Source of the DNA: Desulforamulus aquiferis
GTDB lineage: Bacteria; Bacillota; Desulfotomaculia; Desulfotomaculales; Desulfotomaculaceae
Assembly (NCBI GenBank): GCA_004143605.1
Contig: AWVY01000037.1
Coordinates: forward strand, 1-42,035
DNA length: 42,035 bases
Reading direction: 5' to 3'
The position numbers and the translations under genes are program-made. Below are positions 18,313-28,684 of this stretch, piece after piece. How positions within the stretch are numbered: position 1 is the stretch's first letter; the number at the start of each line of letters is the position of its first letter. Under the pieces are notes generated by a model. The model did no database searches. It saw nothing but the letters and a program-made list of their open reading frames with translations, and had not been told where the DNA came from.

Positions 18313-19452
18313 ATGGCTAATTTACTTGAAAACACCACAACGAGAACAATTGCACCTTTCCGTTATGATATCGTCGGAAGCTTTCTGCGTCCTCAAGCAA
18401 TCAAAGATGCACGGGAAAAATTTGCAGACGGGAAAATTACACAGGCAGAGCTAACCCAGGTGGAGGACTCAGAAATTCGAAGGCTTGTCACCAAGCAAAA
18501 GGAAATTGGATTGAAGTCCGTAACAGACGGAGAGTTTCGCCGCAGTTATTGGCATCTTGATTTCTTTTGGGGTTTTGACGGTGTGGAGCATGTGATGATG
18601 GAGCATGGATATTTATTCCATGGAGAAGAAACCCGGGCGGATTCTGCACGCCTTTCGGGAAAAATTCGTTTTTCAGATCATCCTTTTCTGGCGCACTACC
18701 GTTTTTTAAAGCAAATAGCCGGTGATGACGTTATTGCCAGGCAGACTATACCGGCTCCTGCCCAGTTATTTGCGGAGCTGGTTCGGGGAGAAAATGAAAA
18801 AGAAATTGACAAATACTATTCAGATCGGAATGAACTCTATAGCGATATTTCCACCGCTTATCGCAAGGCAATTCTTGCGTTTTATGAACTGGGCTGCCGA
18901 AATATCCAACTGGATGACTGCACCTGGGGCATGCTCTGTGATAAAGACTTCTGGTCAGCTATGGCTGGCGAGGGATATGACGTTCAAGAACTCCAAAATC
19001 TCTACCTCCGGCTAAATAACGATGCCATTGCCGATCTTCCGGCTGACCTGACGGTAACCACCCATGTCTGCCGCGGCAACTACCACTCCACCTGGGCAAC
19101 CTCCGGCGGCTATGATCCGGTTGCAAAAAACCTGCTGGGAAACGAAAATGTTTCCGCCTATTATTTGGAGTATGATACCGACCGTTCCGGTGATTTTTCA
19201 CCCTTAAAAGAAATTTCCGGGGACAAGCTGGTGGTTCTCGGGCTGGTTACCTCAAAGCATGGAGAACTGGAGGATAAAGAACAAATCATAGCCCGCATTC
19301 GGGAAGCAGCGCAATATGTTCCTGCAGACCGACTTTGCTTAAGTCCTCAATGCGGCTTTGCCTCGACAGAGGAGGGCAATATCCTAACCGAGGAGCAGCA
19401 ATGGAATAAGCTCTCCTTTATTAAGGAAATTGCCGAAGAAGTCTGGGGATAA
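18313..19452 (+). CDS. MetE-like cobalamin-independent methionine synthase family protein (YxjG/YxjH type)
   Basis: Intact, 379 residues, corresponding to the C-terminal catalytic domain of MetE alone. Visible: RYDIVGSFLRP at the start, LKSVTDGEFRRSYWHLDFFW (substrate and methyl-donor region), QLDDCTWGMLCD, the zinc-ligand motif THVCRGN and the C-terminal zinc cysteine in LSPQCGFAST. Such short forms transfer a methyl group to homocysteine or a related thiol, and the donor is often not known. AAGGAGAGC precedes the ATG. It follows the LysR gene. Base use looks somewhat richer in G+C than nearby genes, hinting at transfer. Confidence 0.85.
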   Translation: MANLLENTTTRTIAPFRYDIVGSFLRPQAIKDAREKFADGKITQAELTQVEDSEIRRLVTKQKEIGLKSVTDGEFRRSYWHLDFFWGFDGVEHVMMEHGYLFHGEETRADSARLSGKIRFSDHPFLAHYRFLKQIAGDDVIARQTIPAPAQLFAELVRGENEKEIDKYYSDRNELYSDISTAYRKAILAFYELGCRNIQLDDCTWGMLCDKDFWSAMAGEGYDVQELQNLYLRLNNDAIADLPADLTVTTHVCRGNYHSTWATSGGYDPVAKNLLGNENVSAYYLEYDTDRSGDFSPLKEISGDKLVVLGLVTSKHGELEDKEQIIARIREAAQYVPADRLCLSPQCGFASTEEGNILTEEQQWNKLSFIKEIAEEVWG

Positions 19453-19496
19453 TTGGTGAGGATTGATACCAACCCTGCTACGCCCCAAAATTTGTA

Positions 19497-21417
19497 TTAA
19501 ATACGGAACTGGTTAACTAAAGCTCTTAACTCCTTTGCCATTGCTTCTAAGGTCTCGGTAGTTGCCGTAATATCCTCCATTGTTGCAGTTTGTTCTTCCG
19601 TAACAGCTGCAACATTTTGTATTCCGGCAGACATATCCCCAGATGCTGAAGCCAATTGTTCTATTTGGTCTGACAAACCTTGAACAGATTGTATAATACC
19701 CTTGAAGTTTTCACCAACTTCATCCACTAAATTAGAGCCCACTTTAACCATTTGAACATTTTCCTCAATACGTTCAACCGCTTTTTCTGATTCGTTCTGA
19801 AGAGCTGCTATTAGACCACTAATTCTTTTTGTGGCCTGGCTTGTTTGTTCAGCCAGCTTTCTAACTTCCTCGGCTACCACCGCAAAGCCTCTACCTTGTT
19901 CCCCTGCTCTGGCAGCTTCTATAGCTGCGTTTAAGGCTAGAAGATTTGTTTGCTCGGCAACTCCATTTATTAACTCAACAATTTGGTTAATCTCTAAAGA
20001 TTTTCTACTCAACTCATTAATGACTCCCGCGACACCTTGGGTTGAGTTAGCAATATCCAGCATCTGGCCTGTTATCTTTGCTATTTCACTGTCTCCCTTT
20101 TGAGCCTGTATAGCAGCAGAATCGGAAGAAGCTGCAATTTCCTGCATACCAATATTTGAGTTCTCCACTGTGAGATATCTCGTTCACCTGTTGTAGTTGA
20201 TGCAGTCTCAGTAGCGCTGGCAGCTGTCTGATGGGCACTATCAGCCAACTGTTGAGCTGAATTTGCAACTAGGTCAGACTTATCTAGAATTTGACCAACT
20301 AACTCTTTAGTCTGGTAAACCATTTTTTCAAAGGCCTTTGCCAATTGCCCAATTTCATCCTTACTATTAGTTTTATACCCCTGATCATATATTGTAAGGT
20401 CTCCGGAGGCAACCTTTTCAGAATCCTCAACTAATTTATTAATTGGGTTAATTATTTTTTGTGTTATTAGTACATAGAGGCAGGCAGCCATCAGCACAAG
20501 GGCTATCAAAAATCCTACTATATTTGTAGTAAAATATTTTTTGATAACGCTCGTTGCCTCTGATTGAGGCATAAACATTACCAGCTTCATGCCCGTATCA
20601 CCGATATTTGTATGTGCCACATAATATTCTGAGCCAACCAACTTAACATCATTTTTGTTAGAATCTAAAATCGACTTGCCTAATGATTTAATATCCTCAT
20701 TTTTTTCCTCAGTAATCTTTTCTTTCATATCTTTGGTAGAATCCTTATGACCCAAATAGAATCCTTCACTACTAATAACTACTGCATAGCCCGCTTCTCC
20801 GACCTTAATCTTTGTGATGTAGTCTTGAAGCTCTTTAAGGCCTATATCACAAGTAGTTACCCCCAATACTTTTCCATCTTTCTTGATAGGGCTTGCTGCT
20901 GTTATCATTGTAACTCCGGTAACAGAATCAGTATAGGCTCACTCCATACAATATCCTTGTCAGTATTTAATCCATTCTTATACCAATCGTATTGAAAGTA
21001 ATCATACTCTTCATTACTATAATCCCAGGTTTCTACTAGTTGTCCATTATCTTTATACATATAGGGACCGTAATACATAGCATCTGCCTTAACTACATAT
21101 GGCTCAAACCAAAATCCTGCTCCCACAGCCATAGGGTTTTTGTTTACATAGGGTTTTAGCATATCTATCATATAAGCTTCATCATATATATTCATGGCTG
21201 TAATGTTGTTGGAGATCGCCTCACTAACTTTTCCCACAGAATTAATCTGACCTATTAGATAGGCTGCTTCCTTATCCACCTGAGTCTTTAAGGAAATCTC
21301 AATGTTATCTTTTATAATGTCGTTAAACTGGTACAACCCAAACCCTGTTTGAGCAGCAAATACTAGTGTAGTGATGGTTAACGAAATGCTAATAAGTATT
21401 GATTTTAAACTTCTCAT
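19497..21417 (-). CDS. Methyl-accepting chemotaxis protein with Cache sensor (frameshifted in read)
   Basis: Transmembrane chemoreceptor. N-terminal membrane helix ([18 protein letters not shown]), a dCache-type outer sensor ([39 protein letters not shown]), a second membrane helix ([20 protein letters not shown]), HAMP, and a cytoplasmic signalling tip with [20 protein letters not shown] and [14 protein letters not shown]. One T is missing near 20930 (SEP-YTDSVTG). Another break or two lie at 20175-20215. Repaired length is about 640 residues. The ligand is unknown; no che genes are nearby. Confidence 0.9.
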
Positions 21418-21707
21418 ACAAAGTTACCTCTTTCTACATATTATGACTTATTATAGCAATTATTTGTTATGCAAAGAACTGAGGAATATTAATTTAAGGT
21501 TAAAGGTCTGGCAACATAATTTGATTGAATATCTTGGCATCTATAAAATAAGGCAGCACCTGTAACGTTTAAGTAAAAATTAGATTAAATATACCGACAC
21601 AAGCGGGAATTGTCGAATATGATGAGAATAATAATATAAAAACAAATGTTATTCCTGGTTATTTAGTGATAAATCCCCATTACTAATTTCTAAGGAGGCG
21701 TATTTTT

Positions 21708-23030
21708 ATTAAAACCTACGTTCTGGATACATCTATCTTGCTCCAATCTCCGCAGGCATTAATGGGCTTTGAAGACAATATTGTGGTAATCCCTGAAGTG
21801 GTACTAGAAGAACTGGATGCAAAAAAATTTGATCGGAATCTGGAAATCCAAGCCAACGTCCGCTGGGTTGGTCGTTTTATTGACCAGCTCCGCAAAAAAG
21901 GCGGTAAACTCAATCAAGCGTAGCACTTCCTAATGGGGGCATTCTACAAGTCGAGATGAACCATCGAGAAGTAACATTGCCGCAATCTTGGAACTTAAGC
22001 GTTGCAGATAACCGAATTCTTTCTGTGGCTTTGGGCTTAATGTTAGATGGGAGTAAAGTAGCTGTTGTCACCAATGATATAATGCTCCGGATAAAAAGTG
22101 ACCTTATAGGAGTAGATGCCCAGGAATACCGTAATGAACAAGTGGCAGATGTGGATGATCAGTACATGGGGTGGAGTGATCTGATAGTTCCAGACCAGAT
22201 TATTGATCAACTTTATCAAAATGGTGAAATAGCTTGGACATTAAAAGAACCAATTAATCATTTTTATAAGCTTGTCAGTGACATAACTCCCAAGAAATCT
22301 GCCCTGGCCATTAATAAAGGCCAAATGCTTTCTAAGATCTCAGGGGAGATTCTTCTTTCTATAATTTTCACTTGGATACGGAACAAAAGTTTTCTCGAAC
22401 AGCACTGATGGATGACAATATTCCTCTAGTGACCCTAAGTGGGTTAGCAGGTAGCGGAAAGACTCTCATTGCTCTGTCTGCGGGCCTTGATAAAATCGGT
22501 TTTAGGAATATAAAAAATAAAAGTTATCGACGAATACTGGTAATTAGACCAAGCAAAGGTCTTGAAGATATTGGTGCTCTCCCTGGCGGCGAGCAAGAGA
22601 AAATTGCACCCTGCTAAGACCCATACACGATAATCTGGAACAATTGGTGGATGGAAGTCCCGATCGATATAATGACGAAGCCGAACTCAGTGATAAGGTT
22701 TTTGAGTTGTTCGAAAGGCGAATGATTGTTGCAGAATCCATGGCCTATCTCCAGGGAAGAAGCTTAGTTAATTACTTTGTCATAATTGATGAGGCTCAAA
22801 ATCTTACGCCAAGACAAGCTAAAAGCATAGTGACTAGGGCTGGAAATGGTACAAAGATCGTTATGGTAGGTGATCCTCAGCAGGTTAACGATATTTATAT
22901 GGATCAGCGCTCCAATGGTCTCTCTTATACTATTGAAACTATGAAAGAAAGTCCATTACATGCTCACATTACATTGACGAGAAGTAAAAGATCTCCTCTT
23001 GCTAAGGATGCAGCAACTAGAATGCCTTGA
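21708..23030 (+). CDS. PhoH-family ATPase with N-terminal PIN domain (frameshifted in read)
   Basis: PhoH2-type fusion: a PIN nuclease domain (TYVLDTSILL, VIPEVVLEELD, ADNRILSVAL, VTNDIMLRIK) and a PhoH ATPase domain with Walker A GLAGSGKTLIALSAG and Walker B FVIIDEAQNLTP, then MVGDPQQVND. Homologues act as RNA helicase/nuclease. Three single-base losses near 21920, 22355 and 22612 split the frame. Repaired length is about 440 residues. AAGGAGGCG stands ahead of the start, but the first codon reads ATT (21708), either a rare start or another base error. A strong terminator follows. Confidence 0.9.
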
Positions 23031-23037
23031 AAATTAT

Positions 23038-23069
23038 AAGGGCCGTGCAAATTAAATTGCACGGCCCTT
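23038..23069. terminator. Bidirectional intrinsic terminator
   Basis: AAGGGCCGTGCAA and TTGCACGGCCCTT form a perfect 13-bp stem with T/A runs outside, between convergent phoH and the acyltransferase. Confidence 0.9.
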
Positions 23070-23079
23070 TTATAAAAGA

Positions 23080-23992
23080 TTAAAGGTGTGTCCCTTTAAC
23101 AGCCACTCCCTCTTCCCAGCGCTCATGAAGATTAAACCAGTAAAACCACTGTTCCGGGACTTTTCGAATTGACTGTTCCATAAAATAGTTCAAACGGTCA
23201 ATGGCCTCCTGCCTTTGGTTAGCTTCAAATTCCTCATAAAGGTGAGTAGGAGCTTCCATCACAATATGGTGATTTAAGCCTTTTTCCCGCCAGCATAAAG
23301 GAGAACCACCGGCACTTGCTGCTTAAGGGCTAAAGAAGCTGCGCCACCTGGACTTCGGGAAGCCTTGCCAAAAAAATTTGCTAGGGGAAAGTTTGGCCGC
23401 CAAAAATCACCCAGTAGAAAAACAACTCCGTTGCTTCTTAAATGATAACTCAGTGTTCTTAAAAGTTTCTGTGGAGGTGTATTATCATAGTCCATGCCTT
23501 GACAGCCCATCCCTTGAAAAAGCAGGTACAGAGGCCTTAGTTCAGAACTACCTCCGGTGGCCACTGTCAAACAAGGATATCTCTGGGATAAGTACCAATA
23601 GTAATAAAAGAAGTTGCCCATATGTGGGGCATAGATGATAGCCCCTCTTCCTAAATCCAGTGCTTTTTGCAGGTGCTCTTCTCCCTCAACAGTCCACTGC
23701 CGGACCTTTTCCTTTGTTAATCTTTGGGGAGCCATTAGTATTTCAAGAAGTATAATGGGGAAATGACATAAGTATGCCCGGCAGCATTTTATGATCTCCT
23801 TGGGAGTTTTATCTAAAACCTCTGCCATATTAAATAAGACCGCTACTCTAAGGGGCTTAGCTATTATAGCAAGTAAATAGCCAGATAACCAACCAATAAG
23901 TATAATCACTCTTTCTGGCATTAATGCAAGGATAACCATGACAACACTTTGTCGTTTCTTATCTTCTGTGAGCTCCCTATCCACTGATACAA
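23080..23992 (-). CDS. LpxL/HtrB-like lipid acyltransferase (frameshifted in read)
   Basis: Membrane-associated acyltransferase of the LpxL/PIM-acyltransferase superfamily. An N-terminal hydrophobic anchor (ERVIILIGWLSGYLLAI), the catalytic HX4D/E-like region IIYAPHMGNFFYYYWYLSQ and FLLGDFWRPNF, then PGGAASLALKQQVPVVLLYA. One T is missing near 23288 (YA-WREKGLNHH). The tail ends VPEQWFYWFNLHERWEEG, as in this family. A second loss near 23923 would extend the start to a TTG at 23992 (YQWIGSSQKIRNDK). It follows the OlsB-like gene and may add the second acyl chain of an amino-acid lipid. Confidence 0.8.
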
Positions 23993-24780
23993 AATATCAC
24001 ACCTCTTGTCTTCTCTTTTCGAGGAAGTGACGCTGGTATCTTTTAGCCAGCCGCGTTGTTTGTAGTACAATAAAAAATCAGTGGTATCAAAGATTTTATC
24101 ATATGCTGGCTCCCCGGCAATCTCTGCCCCCAGCCATTGGTAGCCCTTCATTAGCGGGGGAAGCCTTCTGAAAACTTCTTTTTCGGTGCCATTAAGCCGT
24201 ACTTCTCCAATTCCCTCAATCCGATGGGTTTTCTGAGGTACAACCTTAAACCTGTCGGTGAGTACACCTTTATGCTTTAAAAAAGTATATATTTGATTCA
24301 AACTATCCCGGGAGTCAATATGAATGCTGGCACATCCAATTAGGTATTTGAAGTGCTGTTCGGACATATAGCTGGCTATACCTTCCCAGAGCATTTGGAT
24401 GGCTTTACCACCCCTGTATTCTATATCGATACAGCTTCGGCCCAACTCCAGGCAGATTTCTTGTCTTCCGGAAAGTCACCCAAGTAGAATTCCGTTTCTG
24501 AATAGAAACCTATGTTTTGCACAGCTCTATTGCCGGGCAGCAGCCTGTAGGTGCCCACCACCTTGTTAGAGTTAAGATCCTTTACTATTAAATGATCACA
24601 GTATTCGTCGTACTTGTCCCGCTCAAAACGAAAATCGTTTTGTAATAAATTATTTCCCGTCTCTTCAACAAATACTTGGTAGCGTAATCGTTGAGCCTGC
24701 TCAATCTCTTCTACTCTATCAGCTATTTTGACCTGTAAGGGAGCGTACTGCGGTCGTAAAACTTCCACTGCCTGATTCAC
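23921..24780 (-). CDS. OlsB-like N-acyltransferase (GNAT fold, frameshifted in read)
   Basis: Family of ornithine N-alpha-acyltransferases and related enzymes that link a 3-hydroxyacyl chain from ACP to an amino acid. Visible: IEQAQRLRYQVFVEETG, RDKYDEYCDHLIVKD, VVGTYRLLPGNRA, FYSETEFYLGDF, then after a missing base near 24455 LELGRSCIDIEYRGGKAIQM, LWEGIASYM and YLIGCASIHIDS. The start is GTG behind AAAGGTGTGG. The printed frame runs to 23921 and overlaps the next gene. Another missing base near 24010 would end it at 23997, which looks more natural. The amino acid substrate cannot be told from sequence. Confidence 0.82.
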
Positions 24781-24986
24781 GAAACCACACCTTTCTACTT
24801 CCTTTAAACTCTTCTTTAGTTTAAGGGTTTAGTATTAAGGTGGCGTTTGCATCTCTTTAACTTTCCATTGGCGATTATTAAAACCAACCCAAAGCCGCTT
24901 AACAAAATTTTAAATCTAATCTAAAGGCAGTTTTAAATAAGAGTAGCATGCTCTAAACGCCCCTTTGTTTAGGTGTTTTAAAGAGT

Positions 24987-26108
24987 TTAAAAATCCCACC
25001 ATGAAGAAGAAGGCATGTTTAGAGTAGAATCTAATAGAACGGTTTCACCAATTTTAGGGCCTATAAGGTTAACATCTGCTTTTTTTGCCTCCCTTAATGC
25101 TCGTTCAATAGGTTCATTCCAATCATGAAAAGCCAATGTAAAAGCTCCCCAATGCATTAACATCATATTCTTACTCTTTACATCCAAATTAGCCTGAACA
25201 GCTTGTTCTGGTGTCATATGGACCAAGACCATCGTTGGTCATATTGGGCCCCTTCAAGCAAGGCAATATCAAAAGGTCCGTATTTATTTCCAATTTCCTT
25301 AAAATGTTCATCATAGCCCCCATCTCCACTGATATAAAAACGTATATTCTTTCCAAGAATGACCCAACCACCCCATAAGGTCGAATCTCGGTCAAGAATG
25401 CCTCTGCCGGAGAAGTGCTTGGCTGGCGTCAATGAAACAGTTAAGCCTGGAACTGGGTTTCATTCCACCAATTTAGTTCTGTAATTTTTTCTTTTGTAAC
25501 TCCCCAGCGAATCAGGTGTGCACTTACCCCAAGGGGAACGAAAAAATGACCGACCTTGTTCTTTAGCTTTAGGATAGATGGATAATCTAAGTGATCGTAA
25601 TGGTCATGTGTAATAAACACCGCGTCAATAGGTGGCATTTGATCAATAACATCCAGCATATTTTGACTATATTTATATCTTTTACTTCCTACAAAAGAAA
25701 CAGGTGAGGCAATAGATCCTAGCATAGGGTCTACCAGTAGCTTTTTATTATCTATACTCAGTAAAAAAGCAGAATGTCCAAACCAAGTCAGACTATCTTC
25801 TTCACCTTTAATTTTATTCCAATCAATCTCAGCAACAGGTATTTGATCAGCAGGATTGCGGTCTTTACTGCCTGAAATAGAATCCTTGATCATTGAGAAG
25901 ATATTAGCAGGACTCATATTCATTATTGTTGGTACCTGATTGACAAATTTCCCGTCAATATAATTATCATAACTTCCGTATATCTCTTTTTGTTCTTTAC
26001 TCAGCTCCCGCCAAACGTTGGGTGTATATTTATGAATAATATCAAACAAGCACATAATATAATTAATAAACTAATAATGTGTAATATCATCTTTTTCCTC
26101 TTCTTCAT
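24987..26108 (-). CDS. Membrane-anchored metallo-beta-lactamase-fold hydrolase, NAPE-PLD/UlaG-like (frameshifted in read)
   Basis: Metallohydrolase with the metal motif FITHDHYDHLD (HxHxDH), an upstream LTWFGHSAFLLSIDNKKLL strand pair, FYISGDGGYDEH and LMHWGAFTLAFHDW as later ligands. This arrangement is that of N-acyl-phosphatidylethanolamine phospholipase D-like proteins. With one base restored near 26015 the gene begins at an ATG (26108) behind AGAGGAG and starts MKKRKKMILHIISLLIILC, a membrane anchor. Further losses lie near 25440 and 25220. Repaired length is about 374 residues. An ArsR-type site lies upstream, so it may belong to the ArsR regulon. Confidence 0.85.
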
Positions 26109-26231
26109 TTTTCTCCTCTAGGTAAACAGCAACATAAATTGCCTTTTTTACAGAACTTACTTGCAACAAAATAAGGTTCCCTTTGAACATACTTATAGCT
26201 GATTAGCTCTTCCTTGTCGTCAATTTTATAA

Positions 26232-26247
26232 TTTGACAATTATCGAA
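26232..26247. promoter_or_regulatory. Candidate ArsR operator ahead of the hydrolase gene
   Basis: TTTGACAATTATCGAA; its reverse complement matches TTCGATAACTGTCGAA (26638-26653) at 14 of 16 bases. It lies about 125 bases before the hydrolase start. Confidence 0.5.
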
Positions 26248-26308
26248 ATTTAGGCAAAAAAGAATTTCTAAAATACATCTTCCAATATAGTTTAGATGTT
26301 TGCTTGAA

Positions 26309-26611
26309 TTACTTCGATTGATTTTGTAATGCTAAAATACTGTTTACTTCTGTGATTAATTTTTCATTGACTTTGCAGGTTAAAAATTTACCCTTTTTTT
26401 CCGTAATAATCAATTCTGCATTTGCTAATTCCTTAATATGATGGGAAATTGTTGGTGCACCAATATTTAACCGATCAATAATGTCTGTAACGAAACATTC
26501 ACAACCAGTTTGAAAACTAGCTTCATGGGCTTCAGCAATTTTCAAATATAATTCTAACCGATTCGGATTGGAAAGAGCCTTAAATATCTTAGCCATTCTT
26601 TGTGTGTCCAT
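26309..26611 (-). CDS. arsR: ArsR-family metalloregulator
   Basis: Winged-helix repressor of 100 residues: MAKIFKALSNPNRLELYLKI, the metal-type cysteines GCECF at the front of the recognition region, and the recognition helix IGAPTISHHIKELANAELI. ArsR proteins leave DNA when arsenite or a metal binds the cysteines. It lies 154 bases after acr3 in the same direction with its own likely operator (26638-26653). It is expected to regulate itself and the hydrolase gene, with acr3 as a further possible target. Confidence 0.85.
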   Translation of the reverse strand: MDTQRMAKIFKALSNPNRLELYLKIAEAHEASFQTGCECFVTDIIDRLNIGAPTISHHIKELANAELIITEKKGKFLTCKVNEKLITEVNSILALQNQSK

Positions 26612-26637
26612 TAATACAACCCCTATTGTTATTACAC

Positions 26638-26653
26638 TTCGATAACTGTCGAA
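26638..26653. promoter_or_regulatory. Candidate ArsR operator in front of arsR
   Basis: TTCGATAACTGTCGAA has TTCGA/TCGAA arms and lies 27 bases before the arsR start. A close copy occurs at 26232-26247. Confidence 0.55.
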
Positions 26654-26747
26654 TTAATATTATCTTCTAATATTGCCTTTGTCAAGGCTTGTTCTTTAAA
26701 TATTCCCCAGGCTTATAGCTGCCCATAATCAATGATCGTAATTAATT

Positions 26748-26776
26748 AAAAAAACCATCAATTTTTACATTGATGG
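26748..26776 (-). terminator. Intrinsic terminator overlapping the acr3 stop
   Basis: CCATCAAT and ATTGATGG pair across the stop codon, followed by seven T on the minus strand. Confidence 0.8.
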
Positions 26777-27868
26777 CCTCTTTGGCATTACATCTACCGT
26801 GTTATAAGTTTCCGGGAACCAGTGCCTAGTATTATTGGCTATTCTAACTAATGCAAGCATCAGTGGCACCTCCACAAGAACTCCAACCACTGTTACTAAA
26901 GCTGCCCCTGATTGCAGCCCAAATAGAGCAATTGCCACTGCCACCGCTAATTCAAAGAAATTACTTGCTCCAATCATTGAGGCAGGTGCAGCAATATCAT
27001 GAGGCAAATTCCAAGCTTTGGCCCAACCGTAAGCTATCATAAATATAAAGAAGGTCTGGATGATTAAAGGTATGGCAATGAGAACAATATGTATGGGATT
27101 ATTGATTATCACATCACCCTGGAATGAGAAAAGAATAATTAAAGTTAATAAGAGACCAAAGATAGTTATGTTGTCAAACTTTTTAATAAAGACATTATCA
27201 AAATATTCCCTGCCCTTATTTTTTATAATATAATTTCTTGATAAATAACCGGCGGTTAACGGAATTACTACAAAAAGAATCACAGATATAAAAAGGGTAT
27301 CATATGGCACGATTACATTCGAAACGCCAAGCAAAAACATTACAATGGGCGCAAAGGCAAATAGTAAAATTAAATCATTTATAGCTACTTGCACCAAAGT
27401 ATATGCAGGATTTCCTTTAGTCAAATGGCTCCAAACGAAAACCATAGCAGTACAAGGCGCAGCGCCTAACAAAACAGCCCCGGCAATATATTCATTTGCT
27501 AGTGAATCTGGTATATAGCTACTAAAAATAACTTTTAAAAACAACCAGGCAAATAAAAACATTGTAAATGGTTTAATTAGCCAGTTGGTAACACAGGTGA
27601 CGCATAAGCCTTTTGGCATCTTCAGAGCATTTACAATGCTAGTAAAATCAATCTTCAGCATCATGGGGTAAATCATTAGCCATATCAAAATGGCAACTGG
27701 AATAGAAACATTGGCATATTCCCACCCGCTCAAAATCTCGGGAAAGATCGGAATCAACTGTCCAACTGCAACCCCTAGGACAATACATAGAGCCACCCAG
27801 ATCGTAAGGTATCTCTCGAAAAATCCAAGCCCCTTATTGTCTTGTTGTATTGCTTCCTTTTTTTTCAA
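26765..27868 (-). CDS. acr3: Acr3-type arsenite efflux permease
   Basis: Intact 367-residue permease with ten hydrophobic helices. It starts FFERYLTIWVALCIVLGVAV and has the conserved GAVLLGAAPCTAMVFVWSHL with the essential Cys in helix 4, VAINDLILLFAFAP, and MIGASNFFELAVAVAIALFG in helix 9 with its conserved Glu. Exports As(III) using the proton gradient. GGGAGGC lies ahead of the start. arsR follows. No arsenate reductase arsC is visible here. Confidence 0.93.
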   Translation of the reverse strand: MKKKEAIQQDNKGLGFFERYLTIWVALCIVLGVAVGQLIPIFPEILSGWEYANVSIPVAILIWLMIYPMMLKIDFTSIVNALKMPKGLCVTCVTNWLIKPFTMFLFAWLFLKVIFSSYIPDSLANEYIAGAVLLGAAPCTAMVFVWSHLTKGNPAYTLVQVAINDLILLFAFAPIVMFLLGVSNVIVPYDTLFISVILFVVIPLTAGYLSRNYIIKNKGREYFDNVFIKKFDNITIFGLLLTLIILFSFQGDVIINNPIHIVLIAIPLIIQTFFIFMIAYGWAKAWNLPHDIAAPASMIGASNFFELAVAVAIALFGLQSGAALVTVVGVLVEVPLMLALVRIANNTRHWFPETYNTVDVMPKRPSM

Positions 27869-28340
27869 CTAATAAGCCTCCCTTAATTTTTATTAACCGA
27901 GTTTTTAACCGCCATCTCCATGTAACTATATTCTACTATAATCATATTATAATGCAATAAAGCGGCTGTTAACTTAACGTTAACAACCATTTAAATAATG
28001 AGCAATATTACTACCTTAGTAAACTTTAACAATAATTTACTAGCTAGACAAGAGTATTTATCATAACTTTTGTTAAAAATTATTTTCCGAAACCTTCCCT
28101 AGGATTTCTAAACCCTTAATTTCTTCTCATGCATTAGCACTTTTAGAACTAAACTTATCAAAGGAAGCAATTTCCTCAATATGAGGATCACTTATTCTGA
28201 TCTTATAAATCATATATAACAATATTTTAATATGCTCTAGAAGGAATGAAAGGAATCCTGTAGAACTAATTTATTGGGTGAAACAATTGGAAAATTAAAC
28301 CTAAAAGTTCCTTATAATTCACTGATAGGGAGGTGAGATT
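27869..28340. other. AT-rich intergenic region between acr3 and a small gene
   Basis: About 470 bases. A possible acr3 promoter on the minus strand reads TTGCAT, 16 bases, TAGAAT (near 27935-27962). GTTAAC palindromes lie at 27968-27987. On the minus strand between 28070 and 28240 a coding-like piece (MIYKIRISDPHIEEIASFDK) runs into stops and may be a gene remnant. No whole gene is supported. Confidence 0.35.
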
Positions 28341-28553
28341 ATGTCAGAGTTTACACGTAATGATGCCAATGACTTAGCAAAAAGAGTAGCAGAGAAATTT
28401 GGTTATGAAGAGAAAAACTCCAATATGTACCACACAGAAGAAATTAATAATAAAATAATTAGATTAGCTTCTGAAATAGCTACTGAAGCAATTTTGGAGT
28501 ACCACAAAAAACTTCACCTCAAAAATAACCCCCTTAATCTTGAACTGTATTAA
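28341..28553 (+). CDS. Small hypothetical protein, 70 residues
   Basis: Not recognised. Charged, probably helical (NDANDLAKRVAEKFGYEEKN; IIRLASEIATEAILEYHKKL). The ribosome site AGGGAGGTGA is strong and two terminators follow, so it is very likely a real single gene. Confidence 0.65.
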   Translation: MSEFTRNDANDLAKRVAEKFGYEEKNSNMYHTEEINNKIIRLASEIATEAILEYHKKLHLKNNPLNLELY

Positions 28554-28592
28554 TAAAATATACTTATCCATAATCTAAATCATTTAATACAA

Positions 28593-28633
28593 AGCCACTG
28601 GGATTATAATTTTTTCCTGGTGGCTCTGTTTTT
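28593..28633 (+). terminator. Terminator-like hairpin
   Basis: AGCCAC...GTGGCT stem with imperfect inner pairing, then TTTTT, after the 70-residue gene. Confidence 0.6.
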
Positions 28634-28646
28634 AATTGAAGCAAGC

Positions 28647-28674
28647 AACCTCCTGCGGCTACAGGAGGTTTTAT
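28647..28674 (+). terminator. Intrinsic terminator
   Basis: AACCTCCTG and CAGGAGGTT form a 9-bp stem with a T-rich tail. It lies between the small plus-strand gene and the convergent XRE gene. Confidence 0.75.
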
Positions 28675-28684
28675 AATCTTATGT

